DNA of 64,000 nucleotides from Cyclobacterium salsum (GTDB taxonomy: Bacteria > Bacteroidota > Bacteroidia > Cytophagales > Cyclobacteriaceae). Location of the stretch: assembly GCF_010119245.1 (NCBI RefSeq), contig NZ_WNKG01000002.1, forward strand, positions 558,001 through 622,000. Reading direction: 5' to 3'. Positions 17,578 through 27,176 of the stretch are shown in pieces. Position 1 is the first letter of the stretch, and each line of letters starts with the position of its first letter. Made by a program: the position numbers and the translations under genes. Below the pieces are notes generated by a model. The model had not been told where the DNA came from, made no database searches, and was given only the letters and a program-made list of their open reading frames with translations.

Positions 17578-19587
17578 TTACTGTCGTATAAAACCGTTTT
17601 TGCCAGCCCTTTTCAGACTACGTTCAGACCAAAGGTATGCCTCGGGTACCGCTCCCAAAAAGCTGGTTTGGGTAGGGGCGATAAGAGCGGGAATTTGGTA
17701 CAAGTCCGTTACTTTTAATACGTTCAATAATTCCAGTGCTGTGTCCCTTCCATTGACAGGGCTGGGTAGGTCATGCGTCTCCGGTGGATGGGACAGGATC
17801 AGGTTTTCGCATTCCTCGTCCAAAAAAGCCGCATACATGGCAACAAGCCCCATGCCGTCTCTGGCAGCGATGCTGATTTTTTCCGGGTCTACACCGGGCA
17901 AGGTTCGGGCATATTTCAGGGCCCGCAAGGCATCGTATACCTGCATGGAAGGCAAGGTTCTACCCGTCCAGGCCGCTGCCCTCCGCACGTGCCAATTCAA
18001 TTCCGGTGCCCAGCCAACCTCTCCGGTTCCCCGTACTTCCAGGTACGCAACGTTTTTACCGCGGGCGATTTTTTGGGCAAAGCTTTCCGAATCCCACCGT
18101 TGTTCCCCGGGGCTTCTTAAGATGATTACCAGGGGATGGTTTTCGTCCGGATTCTGCCGGTAAAATACATTCAGCTTTAAGCGCCAGCCCTTCTCGCTGG
18201 TAAATGCAAACGTCTTGTTTCCAAAAGGAGCCAAATCAGCCGTTCGGTATATTTCTTTGCCTTCAAAAGCCGCCGCCGCGTTCGGAAATGCACCAAAGGT
18301 ACGCGTGGATAAGTATTCTTTAACCTTTTTGCGGTGCTCTTCTAACTCTTTTTCACTGTTTATTTCCGGGGGGGAAGGAATCTCTATGAAGTGCTCCTGA
18401 ATGACAGGGGTAAGATCTCCCTCAGGTGCGGAATCACCATACACCGACAGGCTATCGGCGGGAAGCAAGGCAGCGGGACCCGTTTCGATGTCTTCGATTT
18501 GCCCGGGAGGGACGGTTTTTCCCATCAGGTGCTTGAGGAAGAATGAAAAAATGGCTTTACGCGATTGTTCGTGATAGGAATGCCCTCCGGGTGTTATCAC
18601 CAGAGATACCTGGTCTTCCGCTCCCATATTTTTGTAAAAAGAGGTTAGCATTTGATGGAATTTTCGGGTGGATTCGACGCCATAAAGTTCGTCTCGGTCC
18701 GACTGGGCAATTAATAGCGGTCTGGGGGCGATCAAGGAACCAATGTCGGTGAAGTCCATTTGAAACGTGTTGTTCGGCATCATGCAATCGCAGTGTCCGT
18801 CAATCCTTCGATCGCCTATCTGGGAATCCATGGTGCCAGCCCCACATACAGGGGCGGCTGCTTTGATCCGGGGATCTGCTGCGGCCAGGTACCAGCTTTG
18901 GGAGCCGCCGCCGGAAATACCGGTGACCCCTACATTATTCATATCCACTTCCTTTCGTTCGGCCAGGTAGTCCAGGGCCCGGATGGCATTCCATAGCTCC
19001 ACAGCGGCGGGATTGTATCCGCGGGAATACCAGTGAAACCAGCCTTTGTTATAGGGCCCCCAATGATGGCCATCCACCTCGCCGAATTGCAAGGTGTCGA
19101 AAATCAAAGAGGCAAAGCCCAGTTGGGCAAGTCTACGTGGGTGGGCCTGGTAGTGTGCTTTTTGCCCCGGGGCATGGCCGCAAAGGTACAAGACCAGCGG
19201 CCGTGGGGAGCTGGTATCGTCTGGTAAATACAAATTGGCCGGTACAAACAATCCCGGCAAGGACTCAAAATAGAATTTTTCGATCGTAAATCCATCTTCC
19301 TGAATGGTCCCCGTATGGCGGACGGCGGGAGCGGTACGCGGCCCCTCCATGGAAAAGCCCATCATTTCGATAAACTGCTGGTACAGCTCCGGCCTGCGGT
19401 TTTCCCAGTCGGAAGGGGAGAGGGTTGGAGGAGGAAAATTAGCACTCAGAGCAGCGGCTTCCTGTTGCAAATAGGACAGGATGGGATTGTTCGTAGGTTC
19501 GTTTTGCGCCAAAGAAATAAATGGCATACAAACAAAATGCAATAAAAACGGCAAATACAAGGAAAGTAATTTTGGACCCTGTTTCAT
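17578..19587 (-). CDS. Secreted alpha/beta hydrolase, acetyl-xylan-esterase-like, with degenerate second domain
   Basis: 669 residues with a signal peptide (about 1-28, ending ISLAQN). Domain 1 (about 100-360) is an alpha/beta hydrolase of the AXE1/prolyl-oligopeptidase-like type with nucleophile elbow GVTGISGGGSQ, the Asp region AQSDRDELYG and the His in TPGGHSYHEQ. Domain 2 (about 400-660) has the same fold pattern, but the elbow reads IAARDGMGL, so the nucleophile serine is lost. The domain is probably structural or substrate-binding. It likely removes acyl groups from polysaccharides or other esters in the periplasm. It is an isolated gene. Confidence 0.78.
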   Translation of the reverse strand: MKQGPKLLSLYLPFLLHFVCMPFISLAQNEPTNNPILSYLQQEAAALSANFPPPTLSPSDWENRRPELYQQFIEMMGFSMEGPRTAPAVRHTGTIQEDGFTIEKFYFESLPGLFVPANLYLPDDTSSPRPLVLYLCGHAPGQKAHYQAHPRRLAQLGFASLIFDTLQFGEVDGHHWGPYNKGWFHWYSRGYNPAAVELWNAIRALDYLAERKEVDMNNVGVTGISGGGSQSWYLAAADPRIKAAAPVCGAGTMDSQIGDRRIDGHCDCMMPNNTFQMDFTDIGSLIAPRPLLIAQSDRDELYGVESTRKFHQMLTSFYKNMGAEDQVSLVITPGGHSYHEQSRKAIFSFFLKHLMGKTVPPGQIEDIETGPAALLPADSLSVYGDSAPEGDLTPVIQEHFIEIPSPPEINSEKELEEHRKKVKEYLSTRTFGAFPNAAAAFEGKEIYRTADLAPFGNKTFAFTSEKGWRLKLNVFYRQNPDENHPLVIILRSPGEQRWDSESFAQKIARGKNVAYLEVRGTGEVGWAPELNWHVRRAAAWTGRTLPSMQVYDALRALKYARTLPGVDPEKISIAARDGMGLVAMYAAFLDEECENLILSHPPETHDLPSPVNGRDTALELLNVLKVTDLYQIPALIAPTQTSFLGAVPEAYLWSERSLKRAGKNGFIRQ

Positions 19588-19772
19588 AGAAAAAAGAATT
19601 TATGTGATTTCGGAAAGTAGTAACCAATTTGTCCGGCACTTAAATTACCTTCTAAGCTAATCAAAAATTTGGAAAATTGCAGTACGCAGGAATTCCTCTT
19701 CTTGAAGAAATTTCAGATGGGATAGTAGTTTGTTTTGAGCGTTCACTTTCCCATGTACGAGGGGGCGTTGAT

Positions 19773-20834
19773 TTACTTTTCAGCCGTTTTGCTCGCGTCT
19801 TCAGGCTGTTCCAGTGGGATCAAGGTGGAGGAGAGTCCCGCCCTTGTCATGCTCGAATATATTTTAGAGCGCAGGTCTTTGAAAAACCGGATTCGTTCTT
19901 TTTCCCCTACAGTGCTAATCATGCTGGATTTTTTTATCAGGTTTTCCAGGTTACCAAACATGGCATCATTTAGCCTGGGATCCATGGAACCGATGAAATA
20001 CAAAACACTATGGTTTAGGTAGGTGATTTTTTTGTCATCCATCTCTGCCATAAATGTATTATCTCCCAAAATAAACTCGTTCACAAGTAGCCGATAGGGA
20101 GCATTATCCGGCTCCGGGCCACAATTTGGGTTGAATTTTTTGCCCAACTCGGCCTGTTTTTCAATATGATCTACCAGGTTTAGCAATTGTTGGTATATTA
20201 ACTGGCTATCTGCAATATTTGAGATAATACCCATTTCGTGATAGCTATCAATCTGTCTAACGGTGGTGTTGATACTCTCCACATTCCAGATTTCGGTTGT
20301 GGGGGTTTTGTTGTAAAATTTCAAAATTTTTTGAATAAGGCCATCATACTGCTCAAAATGATTGATTTTAGAATCAAAGGATTCGTTTTTGAACCGCTCG
20401 TAATATAAGATGGATCTCATCCAGAAAAAGAACTTGAAGTATGTCAGTTCTTTAAAGTAGAAATGATAAAAAGGAGGAATATCCTTGAGCAAAAAATAGA
20501 TATGTTTATGCTGGTGTTTATTTACCATCTCAAGTTGTTTTAGTATATCTTCAAGCCAGGATGTGAACCTGTTTTCGGATTGGTCGTTTAATTTTCCATG
20601 AAAGAGGATAGCATCGCTGTTCAGATTCATTAACTGATCTAGGGAGATTTTGAAGTGTTGGCTGATTTTTTTGATTTCCTCTAGGTTGATCATTTTCTCT
20701 CCTCGAATCCTCCGGTAAGCACTATCTGTACTTATTTCCAGTATATCCGAAACCTCATCCACCAGCGATTTATAAGCAGGAAGTAAAGTTTTGAGATGCT
20801 GAAAAAACCGATGCTGTAAAGGGTTGTTATCCAT
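19773..20834 (-). CDS. Helix-turn-helix regulator of unknown signal
   Basis: 353 residues. The N terminus (about 22-72) is an XRE-like helix-turn-helix: LEISTDSAYRRIRGEK followed by LEEIKKISQHFKISLDQL. The remaining 280 residues are alpha-helical with no recognised ligand domain and no membrane segment. Bacteroidota genomes contain many such HTH plus long helical tail regulators of unknown role. It is flanked by A+T-rich gaps and is probably a single-gene transcript. The fatty acid hydroxylase gene upstream on the same strand could be a target, but nothing proves this. Confidence 0.65.
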   Translation of the reverse strand: MDNNPLQHRFFQHLKTLLPAYKSLVDEVSDILEISTDSAYRRIRGEKMINLEEIKKISQHFKISLDQLMNLNSDAILFHGKLNDQSENRFTSWLEDILKQLEMVNKHQHKHIYFLLKDIPPFYHFYFKELTYFKFFFWMRSILYYERFKNESFDSKINHFEQYDGLIQKILKFYNKTPTTEIWNVESINTTVRQIDSYHEMGIISNIADSQLIYQQLLNLVDHIEKQAELGKKFNPNCGPEPDNAPYRLLVNEFILGDNTFMAEMDDKKITYLNHSVLYFIGSMDPRLNDAMFGNLENLIKKSSMISTVGEKERIRFFKDLRSKIYSSMTRAGLSSTLIPLEQPEDASKTAEK

Positions 20835-20967
20835 GGGACAAGATGTGGTTTTAAAATTTATAATCCTTAAAACTATTTTAATAAAAATTATAATTTGTTA
20901 AAATTGTATTTACCTAATCATATTAGATTTTTTTGGTAAAAAAAGCAATCATTTTTCTAAGAAAATT

Positions 20968-21615
20968 TCAACTTGGTTCTTTCCCAGATTTGTTGACCTT
21001 TCCCGGATATGTTTTTTTGAAATAGAATTCCCGAAATTTTGGTGATATGCTGGTAGGTTTTGGTGCTAAGGTTCCAAATAAATGATCCCATAAGATCAGA
21101 CTGAAACCAAAGCAATTGTCAGGATACCTGCCATGGTGATGTAAATGGGATTCCTGAAGTCTGGGAAATAAGCGACTAGCCCAAGACTGATGAAGCATCC
21201 AATGCATAAGGGTATAGCCTATAAAGCCAATAAAAAATCCCGTGAAAATGACAATAATGGGAGGGAGGAAAAATGAAAAGTAGAGCAAAATCAAACCGCT
21301 AATTAACATCCCTAATCGGTGCCATAATGTAATCTTTATATGTGAAGGATTTCGGTGATGGTTCATATGAGATTGGTACAACTTTTTTTCAGTGTTAGGC
21401 TGAGGATGATGCATGTAAAATCGATGTACAGAATATTCTGTGAATGTCCAGCTGAGCCAGCCTGAAATGATCCATATTAGCCAACTTGCAAAGGTATCGG
21501 ATAGCAAGCTTCCAGCAATCCATAAAGGAAGCGTGAGTGTCATAAATACCAACAAACAAGGTAGTAGTCCTAATGGTTGGTGTTTTTTTTCGGAAAGAAG
21601 AGATGTGTTTTTCAT
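20968..21615 (-). CDS. Fatty acid hydroxylase/sterol desaturase family membrane protein
   Basis: 215 residues from the ATG at 21615 (MKNTSLLSEKKHQPLG). The longer in-frame version starting at 21699 adds an unsupported extension. Several membrane helices are interrupted by the family's di-iron histidine clusters: HRFYMHH, HMNHH, HWMLH and HLHHH, the last near the C terminus. Family members hydroxylate fatty acyl chains, sterols or carotenoids. In Bacteroidota, hydroxylation of lipid acyl chains is plausible. Confidence 0.85.
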   Translation of the reverse strand: MKNTSLLSEKKHQPLGLLPCLLVFMTLTLPLWIAGSLLSDTFASWLIWIISGWLSWTFTEYSVHRFYMHHPQPNTEKKLYQSHMNHHRNPSHIKITLWHRLGMLISGLILLYFSFFLPPIIVIFTGFFIGFIGYTLMHWMLHQSWASRLFPRLQESHLHHHGRYPDNCFGFSLILWDHLFGTLAPKPTSISPKFREFYFKKTYPGKVNKSGKEPS

Positions 21616-21923
21616 GGTTATTTTGATTGTGAGATTGTCCGAAATTAGATGCAAGACCAGGTTTTTACCAATTGAAAAATTTAACGCATCCAGATCCATT
21701 TGCTGTAAGCCCGAAAAAGCTGTAATTCAGGGGGCCGAAGTTTTGGTTTGTACTATTCTTGGGATATTTATATTGCCTAATTGGGGGATTTTACCAAAAA
21801 TACTTTCACAATTGAGATAGATTATTTAAAAAATTTTGGTGTTTTAATATTTCGCTTTATGCAGATACCGGATCAGAACCGAGATAGCTTTCTTAATTCG
21901 TATTTTATGGTTAATTTTCCTTC
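21616..21923. other. Divergent intergenic region
   Basis: 308 bp between the divergent hydroxylase and PhyH genes; it must hold both promoters. I see no ORF of note, no repeat related to others in the window, and no clear -7/-33 pair. Confidence 0.4.
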
Positions 21924-22784
21924 ATGAAGCCATTTACCAAGCAACAAACCGAAGATTATGCCCGCGATGGATACCTGGTGGTACCTGGATTTTGCTCCCG
22001 GGAAGAGACGGATAGATTATACCGGGTAGCCCTGGACGATGAGGCCATGCGGAAAAATGCCATGGACCTCAACGATCAATCGGGAAAAAAGACCCGCTTA
22101 TCTCTCTGGTTTAAGCCAGGAAATGACGTTTTTGGCTACCTGACCCGCAGCCGGAAAATGGTTCAGTCTGTGTCGGAATTGTTGGAAGGAGATGCCCCAG
22201 TTTGCCATTTTCATTCGAAATTAATGCAAAAAGAACCCAAGGTGGGTGGGGCCTGGGAATGGCACCAGGACTACGGGTACTGGTACAAAAATCAGTTTAT
22301 GTTTCCGGATCAGTTGCTAAGTGTAATGGTTGCGCTTACCCCAGCCTCTAAGGCAAACGGATGTTTGCAGGTAATCAAAGGCTCCCACAAGTTAGGGAGG
22401 GTTAATCATGGCTTTGCCGGTGAGCAAGTGGGTGCGGATAAGGTAATGGTCGACAATGCATTGAAAACCATGGAATTGGTATATTGTGAATTGCAGCCCG
22501 GTGATGCCTTGTTTTTTCATAGTAACCTGCTTCACCGTTCGGCAGCCAACCTGTCGGATGAACCCAGGTGGAGCATTATCTCTTGTTTTAATTCCCTGTC
22601 AAATATCGCTTACAATGAACCTTCCACTGCTTGGAAGGAACCCATTGAACAGGTACCGGACGAGGCCATTTTGGAATGGGAGGCAGCTTCCCTTTCGGAG
22701 GCGGATTTTCTAAAAAAAGAAAACGATCCGGCCCTTAAAAATACAGGATGGGAATCGGATGTGGAGGTTCAGAAAGATAGCTGA
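21924..22784 (+). CDS. Phytanoyl-CoA dioxygenase (PhyH) family protein
   Basis: 286 residues of the Fe(II)/2-oxoglutarate-dependent PhyH family. The metal-binding HxD lies in WEWHQDYGYWY. The distal His is in FFHSNLLHRSAAN, followed by the 2-oxoglutarate-binding Arg in DEPRW. It is cytoplasmic. Members hydroxylate very diverse small molecules, so the substrate cannot be assigned. The gene stands alone and is followed by a decayed RAYT-type element at 22935. Confidence 0.88.
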   Translation: MKPFTKQQTEDYARDGYLVVPGFCSREETDRLYRVALDDEAMRKNAMDLNDQSGKKTRLSLWFKPGNDVFGYLTRSRKMVQSVSELLEGDAPVCHFHSKLMQKEPKVGGAWEWHQDYGYWYKNQFMFPDQLLSVMVALTPASKANGCLQVIKGSHKLGRVNHGFAGEQVGADKVMVDNALKTMELVYCELQPGDALFFHSNLLHRSAANLSDEPRWSIISCFNSLSNIAYNEPSTAWKEPIEQVPDEAILEWEAASLSEADFLKKENDPALKNTGWESDVEVQKDS

Positions 22785-22934
22785 ACTTGTTTTGTCTACA
22801 ATGGCAGAACCAGCGCGTTTCCAGCTCGGATATCTCCTTTAATTTTTCAAGTTTGAAGGTAAATTCGCTGGGATTTGGATCAGCTGATTGGGTTTGCCCT
22901 CGTTGGGATTACTATCCATTCCCTAGCTCCGACT

Positions 22935-23325
22935 GGGTGTAGAATCCTCTACACCCTATTATTCCTGGATTCCTTTAAAATTGTCATCCATTATAAGCCA
23001 TTTGCAATGGCTCATTAAAGAATCTCTTGGTAAATAAACACCCAAAATGTTGAACAGTTTCTAACCGAAATTTGAAAAAGTACACATGAAAACCATGCCA
23101 TTAAACTTTATCGAACTGAAATGATCGAAAGTAACATGCTTTACAATCATGAAGATCCGGTAAGGGCAGGAATTGTGGAAAAACCGGAAGACTATATGTG
23201 TTCAAGCGCAAGGAATGATGCTGAATGGGTAGGTTTGATAGCCGTGGATTATTGGTAATGACGTCTATTTCCAATTGCAAATTGAAAATAATAGAAGGGT
23301 GTAGTTGCAAACTCCCAGATGAGGT
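22935..23325 (+). mobile_element. Non-autonomous RAYT-derived element A (decayed)
   Basis: About 390 bp bounded by a left REP-like hairpin (GGGTGTAG-AATCCT-CTACACCC, 22935-22956) and a degraded right hairpin (from 23297). Inside are a small perfect hairpin AGCCATT-TGC-AATGGCT (22996-23012), a noncoding block shared with three other places in the window, and an open stretch (23082-23258) homologous to the last 58 codons of the intact RAYT gene at 27436, including its terminal IAVDYW and stop. The transposase N-terminal half is missing, so it is an internal deletion derivative. Confidence 0.75.
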
Positions 23326-23405
23326 AACTTCAGCGAAATTACCATATTAGCTGAGAGTGTAATTTCAACTAACACTCCCTATTTGCTTTTCGATAAAATT
23401 CACCC

Positions 23406-24218
23406 TTAATCTTTCATATTTTTTGCGATACTTTCCTCATAGATTTTTACAACATCCAAGACCCTTGATCTGCTGCTATAATATACACCTGATTGGTTAT
23501 TACTGTTATCTATTTTTATTATGCTCAGCTTGCCGTTTTCAATGATGCCATATTTCGGCAAACTGTTAATTCCTACCCCATCTATCAATTCTTCCTGTAG
23601 TATTTTATTAGCTAAAAGATGTACACCGGATAAGTTTTTTTTATAAATGTAGGATTGCCATACCTCTTTTTTCTCAGGCTTGTCGAAAGAAACATACAAA
23701 ATGCTCATATCCTTTTTGGAGTCTTTTAATAAGGATTTCATGATTTTATGATCGATCAAACACGGACCACACCATGTAGCCCAGAAATCAACAAATATTA
23801 CCCGCTCCTTTATTGATTTTACCATGCTTTCAAAGGAACCGTAGGCGGCATTGTTCATGATGCTTATTGATGTGCTATCAATTTCATTAAGCCGTTGCCC
23901 GTTTATGGAGACTGTATTATCAAAATCTTCCACATCAGCCTGTATATTTACCGTATCCATGGGAAACATTAAAGTTTCTACTTGGTGGGTGCCAATGTTC
24001 ATCCTAACATAAGAAGGAGCCATAAAACCGATGTTAATGAGAAAATCTCCCGAGGAATTTGTTCTCAAAATTATATTGCTTATATCCCCGAAGCTGTTGT
24101 CTAAGGCGGTTAAACTTATTTCCCCTGAATTGTAATTCCGGAAGTTTCCCATAATCAGTGTCTGCGAATGATTCTCCAAGGAAAAACCAAATAATAAAAT
24201 TGTTATAAAAATTCTCAT
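23406..24218 (-). CDS. TlpA-like thioredoxin-fold protein, secreted
   Basis: 270 residues from the ATG at 24218 (signal peptide beginning MRIFITILLFGF); an ATG 33 bases upstream is possible but would precede the signal. An N-terminal beta-rich domain of about 120 residues (DUF4369-like in position) precedes a thioredoxin fold (about 135-265) with the redox motif WATWCGPC and a cis-Pro region near LPKYG. It is expected to be a periplasmic thiol-disulfide reductase. It is located downstream of an M56/BlaI pair on the same strand, a combination frequent in Bacteroidota. Confidence 0.87.
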   Translation of the reverse strand: MRIFITILLFGFSLENHSQTLIMGNFRNYNSGEISLTALDNSFGDISNIILRTNSSGDFLINIGFMAPSYVRMNIGTHQVETLMFPMDTVNIQADVEDFDNTVSINGQRLNEIDSTSISIMNNAAYGSFESMVKSIKERVIFVDFWATWCGPCLIDHKIMKSLLKDSKKDMSILYVSFDKPEKKEVWQSYIYKKNLSGVHLLANKILQEELIDGVGINSLPKYGIIENGKLSIIKIDNSNNQSGVYYSSRSRVLDVVKIYEESIAKNMKD

Positions 24219-24379
24219 TGCGTAATTATTTATACCGTTATTGGCTTTCATCCATATTAGCCAAAAGTAGAGAGTTCATTCCTATTTGTAATAAATCTTT
24301 TGCCCAGACTCTTCCGATGGCAATTACATTTGGGGCTGATATTATTCCGATCAGCTCTCAGTCCACTATAAACCGGTAG

Positions 24380-25630
24380 TTAAAAGACAATTACCTCGGT
24401 CGGTTTTTTATAAGAAACCGTATCAATGATTACGTCCTCGATCCCATGATTGTTGAAAATTTCTTTAACATCTAGGATTTGCTTTAAAGGGATTTCAGTG
24501 TAGGTTTTTATCAATCCAGTCAGGGAGTATTTGTCCGGATCCAGTTTTTCTACCTCCAAAACTATTTTGCCGGAAATGTCTTCCAAAGGCACTTCTTTCC
24601 CTCTCAGAAGGACCCGGCCGTGTTTTTTAAAGAAAATATCAATATAGTTACTATTCACAGGATCCGGTGATAGAGTGGCGACAGTAACAGATTTATCTTT
24701 TTTCAAATTCGGCGTCTGATGGACTTTATCATTTTTATTGGGATCATCAACAACAGCAACTGTTTCTTTTTCCGAAAGGGATACCAAAAGAACTGCAAAC
24801 ACCGGTACCAGTAGCAATCTTGCCAAACCGGCAAATCTGTTTTGATTTTTTGATTTCATCATAATTATTCGTTTTTTAAGGTTACTTGAATTAAATTCTG
24901 TAAATAATGGGAGCTTAACCCTATTCTGCACCATTGACAGCATGGTTGACAGGTATATTTGGATATCAGATTCCCTGATAACCATATCATCAGCCCGGAA
25001 TTCGAGGTTATTTCTAATAGCCTGACTATGAAGCCATCCAAAGAGGTTAAACCATTGGAGAATTAAAAGCAGTTCAGCAATTATAATATCATAAAAATGT
25101 TTTTCTCTTGAGTGGACTGATTCATGGTTTAAAACCACCGCTATGGAAGGATTGTTAAGAATGTTTTTCCCTATAATAATCTTGTTAAGAAAAGTGAAAG
25201 CCCGGACATTATCTTCGGAAACATAAACATTTATTCCATTAACAACTTTCTCCCTGCATCTTTTTTGGATTCGGGCAGCTACTCTATACCCATAGACTAG
25301 CTTTATAAAAAAATATATTACTCCTACCAGGTAAATAGTCAGCAAAAATTCCTGAAAGCCTATAGATTTTCCTGCTTCTGTTGCATAGGTTACAGGTTCT
25401 AAAACATCGGCACCATTGACGCCATAGGAAAAATAATTGCTTGTCGGCCTGAGGTAGGAGCTTGCTTTAAAAGTTATAAGGGGTATAATAAAAGAGGCAA
25501 TAAAAGATCCTACAAGATAAAAGCGGTTAAATACGAAATGCTTGCTTTTCTGGAACAGAAAATGATAAGCAATATAGAAAACAGCAGTTCCAATAGCAAC
25601 CTTCAATAGATAATAAAGAACATCTTCCAT
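24380..25630 (-). CDS. BlaR1/MecR1-like M56 family metallopeptidase
   Basis: 416 residues: N-terminal membrane helices (about 7-25, 38-58 and 90-110), a cytoplasmic M56 zinc protease with LNHESVHSREKH (HExxH) and downstream acidic ligand in NNLEFRADD, a further membrane helix (about 270-290), then a short periplasmic tail of about 120 residues. No penicillin-binding sensor domain is present, so the signal is not a beta-lactam in any obvious way. It starts 3 bp after the BlaI-type repressor gene, forming the classic sensor-protease/repressor pair in which the protease relieves repression. Confidence 0.88.
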   Translation of the reverse strand: MEDVLYYLLKVAIGTAVFYIAYHFLFQKSKHFVFNRFYLVGSFIASFIIPLITFKASSYLRPTSNYFSYGVNGADVLEPVTYATEAGKSIGFQEFLLTIYLVGVIYFFIKLVYGYRVAARIQKRCREKVVNGINVYVSEDNVRAFTFLNKIIIGKNILNNPSIAVVLNHESVHSREKHFYDIIIAELLLILQWFNLFGWLHSQAIRNNLEFRADDMVIRESDIQIYLSTMLSMVQNRVKLPLFTEFNSSNLKKRIIMMKSKNQNRFAGLARLLLVPVFAVLLVSLSEKETVAVVDDPNKNDKVHQTPNLKKDKSVTVATLSPDPVNSNYIDIFFKKHGRVLLRGKEVPLEDISGKIVLEVEKLDPDKYSLTGLIKTYTEIPLKQILDVKEIFNNHGIEDVIIDTVSYKKPTEVIVF

Positions 25631-25633
25631 GGT

Positions 25634-25990
25634 TTATTTGGATTTTATAAGTTTCATTATTTCTTCAATTTCTTCCCGATCAAGTTCTTCATCATCTATA
25701 AAAGATGCTACCGCATTGGAAAATGAGTTGTCGAAGTAATCGCTAATTATCTTTTTCATAAAACCTTTACGGTATTCCTCCCTTCTGAGCAGTGGAAAAT
25801 ATTCATAGGTGTTTCCATATTGTTTAAATCCCACGATTCCTTTATCCTGTAATATCCTCACCAGTGATGAAATGGTATTGTTGTGTGGTTTAGGATCTGG
25901 GTATTTTGCCACAATATCTTTAACGAAAGCTTTTCTGAGTTTCCAGAGGATTTTCATTACCTCCTCTTCCTTTTTTGTAAGTTGGACCAT
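25634..25990 (-). CDS. BlaI/MecI/CopY family transcriptional repressor
   Basis: 118 residues. The N-terminal winged helix (about 5-75: LTKKEEEVMKILWKLRKAFV and VRILQDKGIVGF) and the C-terminal dimerisation helix are typical of BlaI. It probably represses its own operon with the M56 protease. A perfect inverted repeat upstream at 26023-26050 is a candidate operator. It is first in the minus-strand operon BlaI, M56 and perhaps the thioredoxin-like gene. Confidence 0.92.
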   Translation of the reverse strand: MVQLTKKEEEVMKILWKLRKAFVKDIVAKYPDPKPHNNTISSLVRILQDKGIVGFKQYGNTYEYFPLLRREEYRKGFMKKIISDYFDNSFSNAVASFIDDEELDREEIEEIMKLIKSK

Positions 25991-26022
25991 ACTGTATTAA
26001 TTAATTATTTAAATATACAACG

Positions 26023-26050
26023 GATAAATCAGGTAAACAACTGATTTATC
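26023..26050. promoter_or_regulatory. Perfect inverted repeat upstream of the BlaI-type gene
   Basis: GATAAATCAG, 8-bp spacer, CTGATTTATC: perfect 10-bp arms, 33 bp upstream of the repressor start. It may be an operator for autoregulation. It does not carry the TACA/TGTA core of staphylococcal BlaI sites, so this is inference. Confidence 0.4.
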
Positions 26051-26105
26051 ATTTATTTTAATTTTTTAATTAATTAGCTTCTTGTTTAGCTAAAATTTAG
26101 CCTCG

Positions 26106-26944
26106 ATGATGTTTACGGAAAATCCGGAAAAATACTTTCCCTATTCCAGGGTAGAGATCGTGCATTTTCCAAAGGGAGAATCCGAACCAGAGTTTTTTGA
26201 GGCGCCGCACATTACGGGTCCGGTAGATTATATGATTAATCGTACCATGGAATACCTTAGGATAAATGTGTTGAAACAAATGACTCGAAAAATACAGGGG
26301 CAGTCAGCATCCGTACGTGTTTGGAACTACCCTTTCGAGGCTTTTGAGGAAATAATTGCCAATGCACTTTACCATCGGGATTATCAAACCAGAGAACCAG
26401 TAGAAATACGGATTTATCCCGACAAGGTGATGGTGATCAACTGTGGAGGACCGGATCGTAGTATAAAGATAACCGAATTTCGAAAGGGTACCGTTTTTCC
26501 TCGCAGGTATCGGAATCGGCGCTTGGGAGATTTTCTCAAAGAATTGGATTTAACGGAAGGCAAGGCAACGGGTATCCCTACCATTCGAAAAGCGATGAAA
26601 GCCAATGGTTCTCCCCTGCCCGATTTTATTACAGATGAGGAGAGGAGTTTCTTTCAGGTAAATGTTCTTGTTCACCCTTGGTTCCTTGAAGAAGTTGAAA
26701 AGGATGAAATACCCCCCCCCAATCCGAGGATGAACCCGTCACAATCGGTTTGCCGGAGAAGCAAAAAGAGATCGTTCAATTGATAGTAAAAGATCCAACG
26801 GTCTCAGTAAAGACAATTTCTGAAAAGTTGGAGATAAACTACTACACAGCCAAAGAGCAGGTAAATACCCTTAAAGAAAAACGGGTGTTGGAGAGAATAG
26901 GAGGGACCAGGGGATATTGGAAGGTTTTACCCAAGACTTATTGA
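26106..26944 (+). pseudogene. 5'-truncated and frameshifted AlbA/RecG-like ATP-binding protein gene
   Basis: The reading frame from 26106 resembles the middle and C-terminal part of the AlbA_2/divergent-AAA (COG2865-like, RecG-related) proteins: AFEEIIANALYHRDYQ, then INCGGPDRS and RRYRNRRLGDFLKELDLTEG. The roughly 200-250 N-terminal residues with the Schlafen/AlbA_2 domain are missing. At 26712-26720 a run of nine C residues separates this frame from the next, which encodes the C-terminal winged helix (PEKQKEIVQLIVKDPTVSV onward, to 26944). One extra C would restore a single 279-codon frame. It is either decayed, phase-variable or affected by a homopolymer sequencing error. It neighbours a RAYT patch. 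Confidence 0.75.
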
Positions 26945-26994
26945 TTACCGAAGATCTTCGGAGAGCTAGTTGAAAGACCTCGAATCCCTCAACT

Positions 26995-27176
26995 GGGTGT
27001 AGAATCCTCTACACCCTATTATTCCTATCTTCCTTTAAAATCGTCATTCATTATAAGCCATTTGCAATGGCTCATTAAAGAACCTCTTGGTAAACAAATG
27101 CCCAAAATGTTGAACAGTGTCTGGCCGAGATTTGAAAAAGTACAAATGAAAACCATGCCATTGAACTTTATCGAAC
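26995..27176 (+). mobile_element. Non-autonomous RAYT-derived element B (truncated)
   Basis: Starts with the same REP-like hairpin as element A (26995-27016), followed by the internal hairpin AGCCATT-TGC-AATGGCT (27056-27072) and the conserved block. It breaks off after a short stretch matching RAYT codons near HENHAIELYR. The break point is joined directly to a copy of the DEAD-box helicase gene end (27177). Confidence 0.72.

Noticed and set aside
26750-26944. Separate 64-codon winged-helix gene
   Set aside because: Better read as the C-terminal end of the frameshifted AlbA/RecG-like gene starting at 26106.
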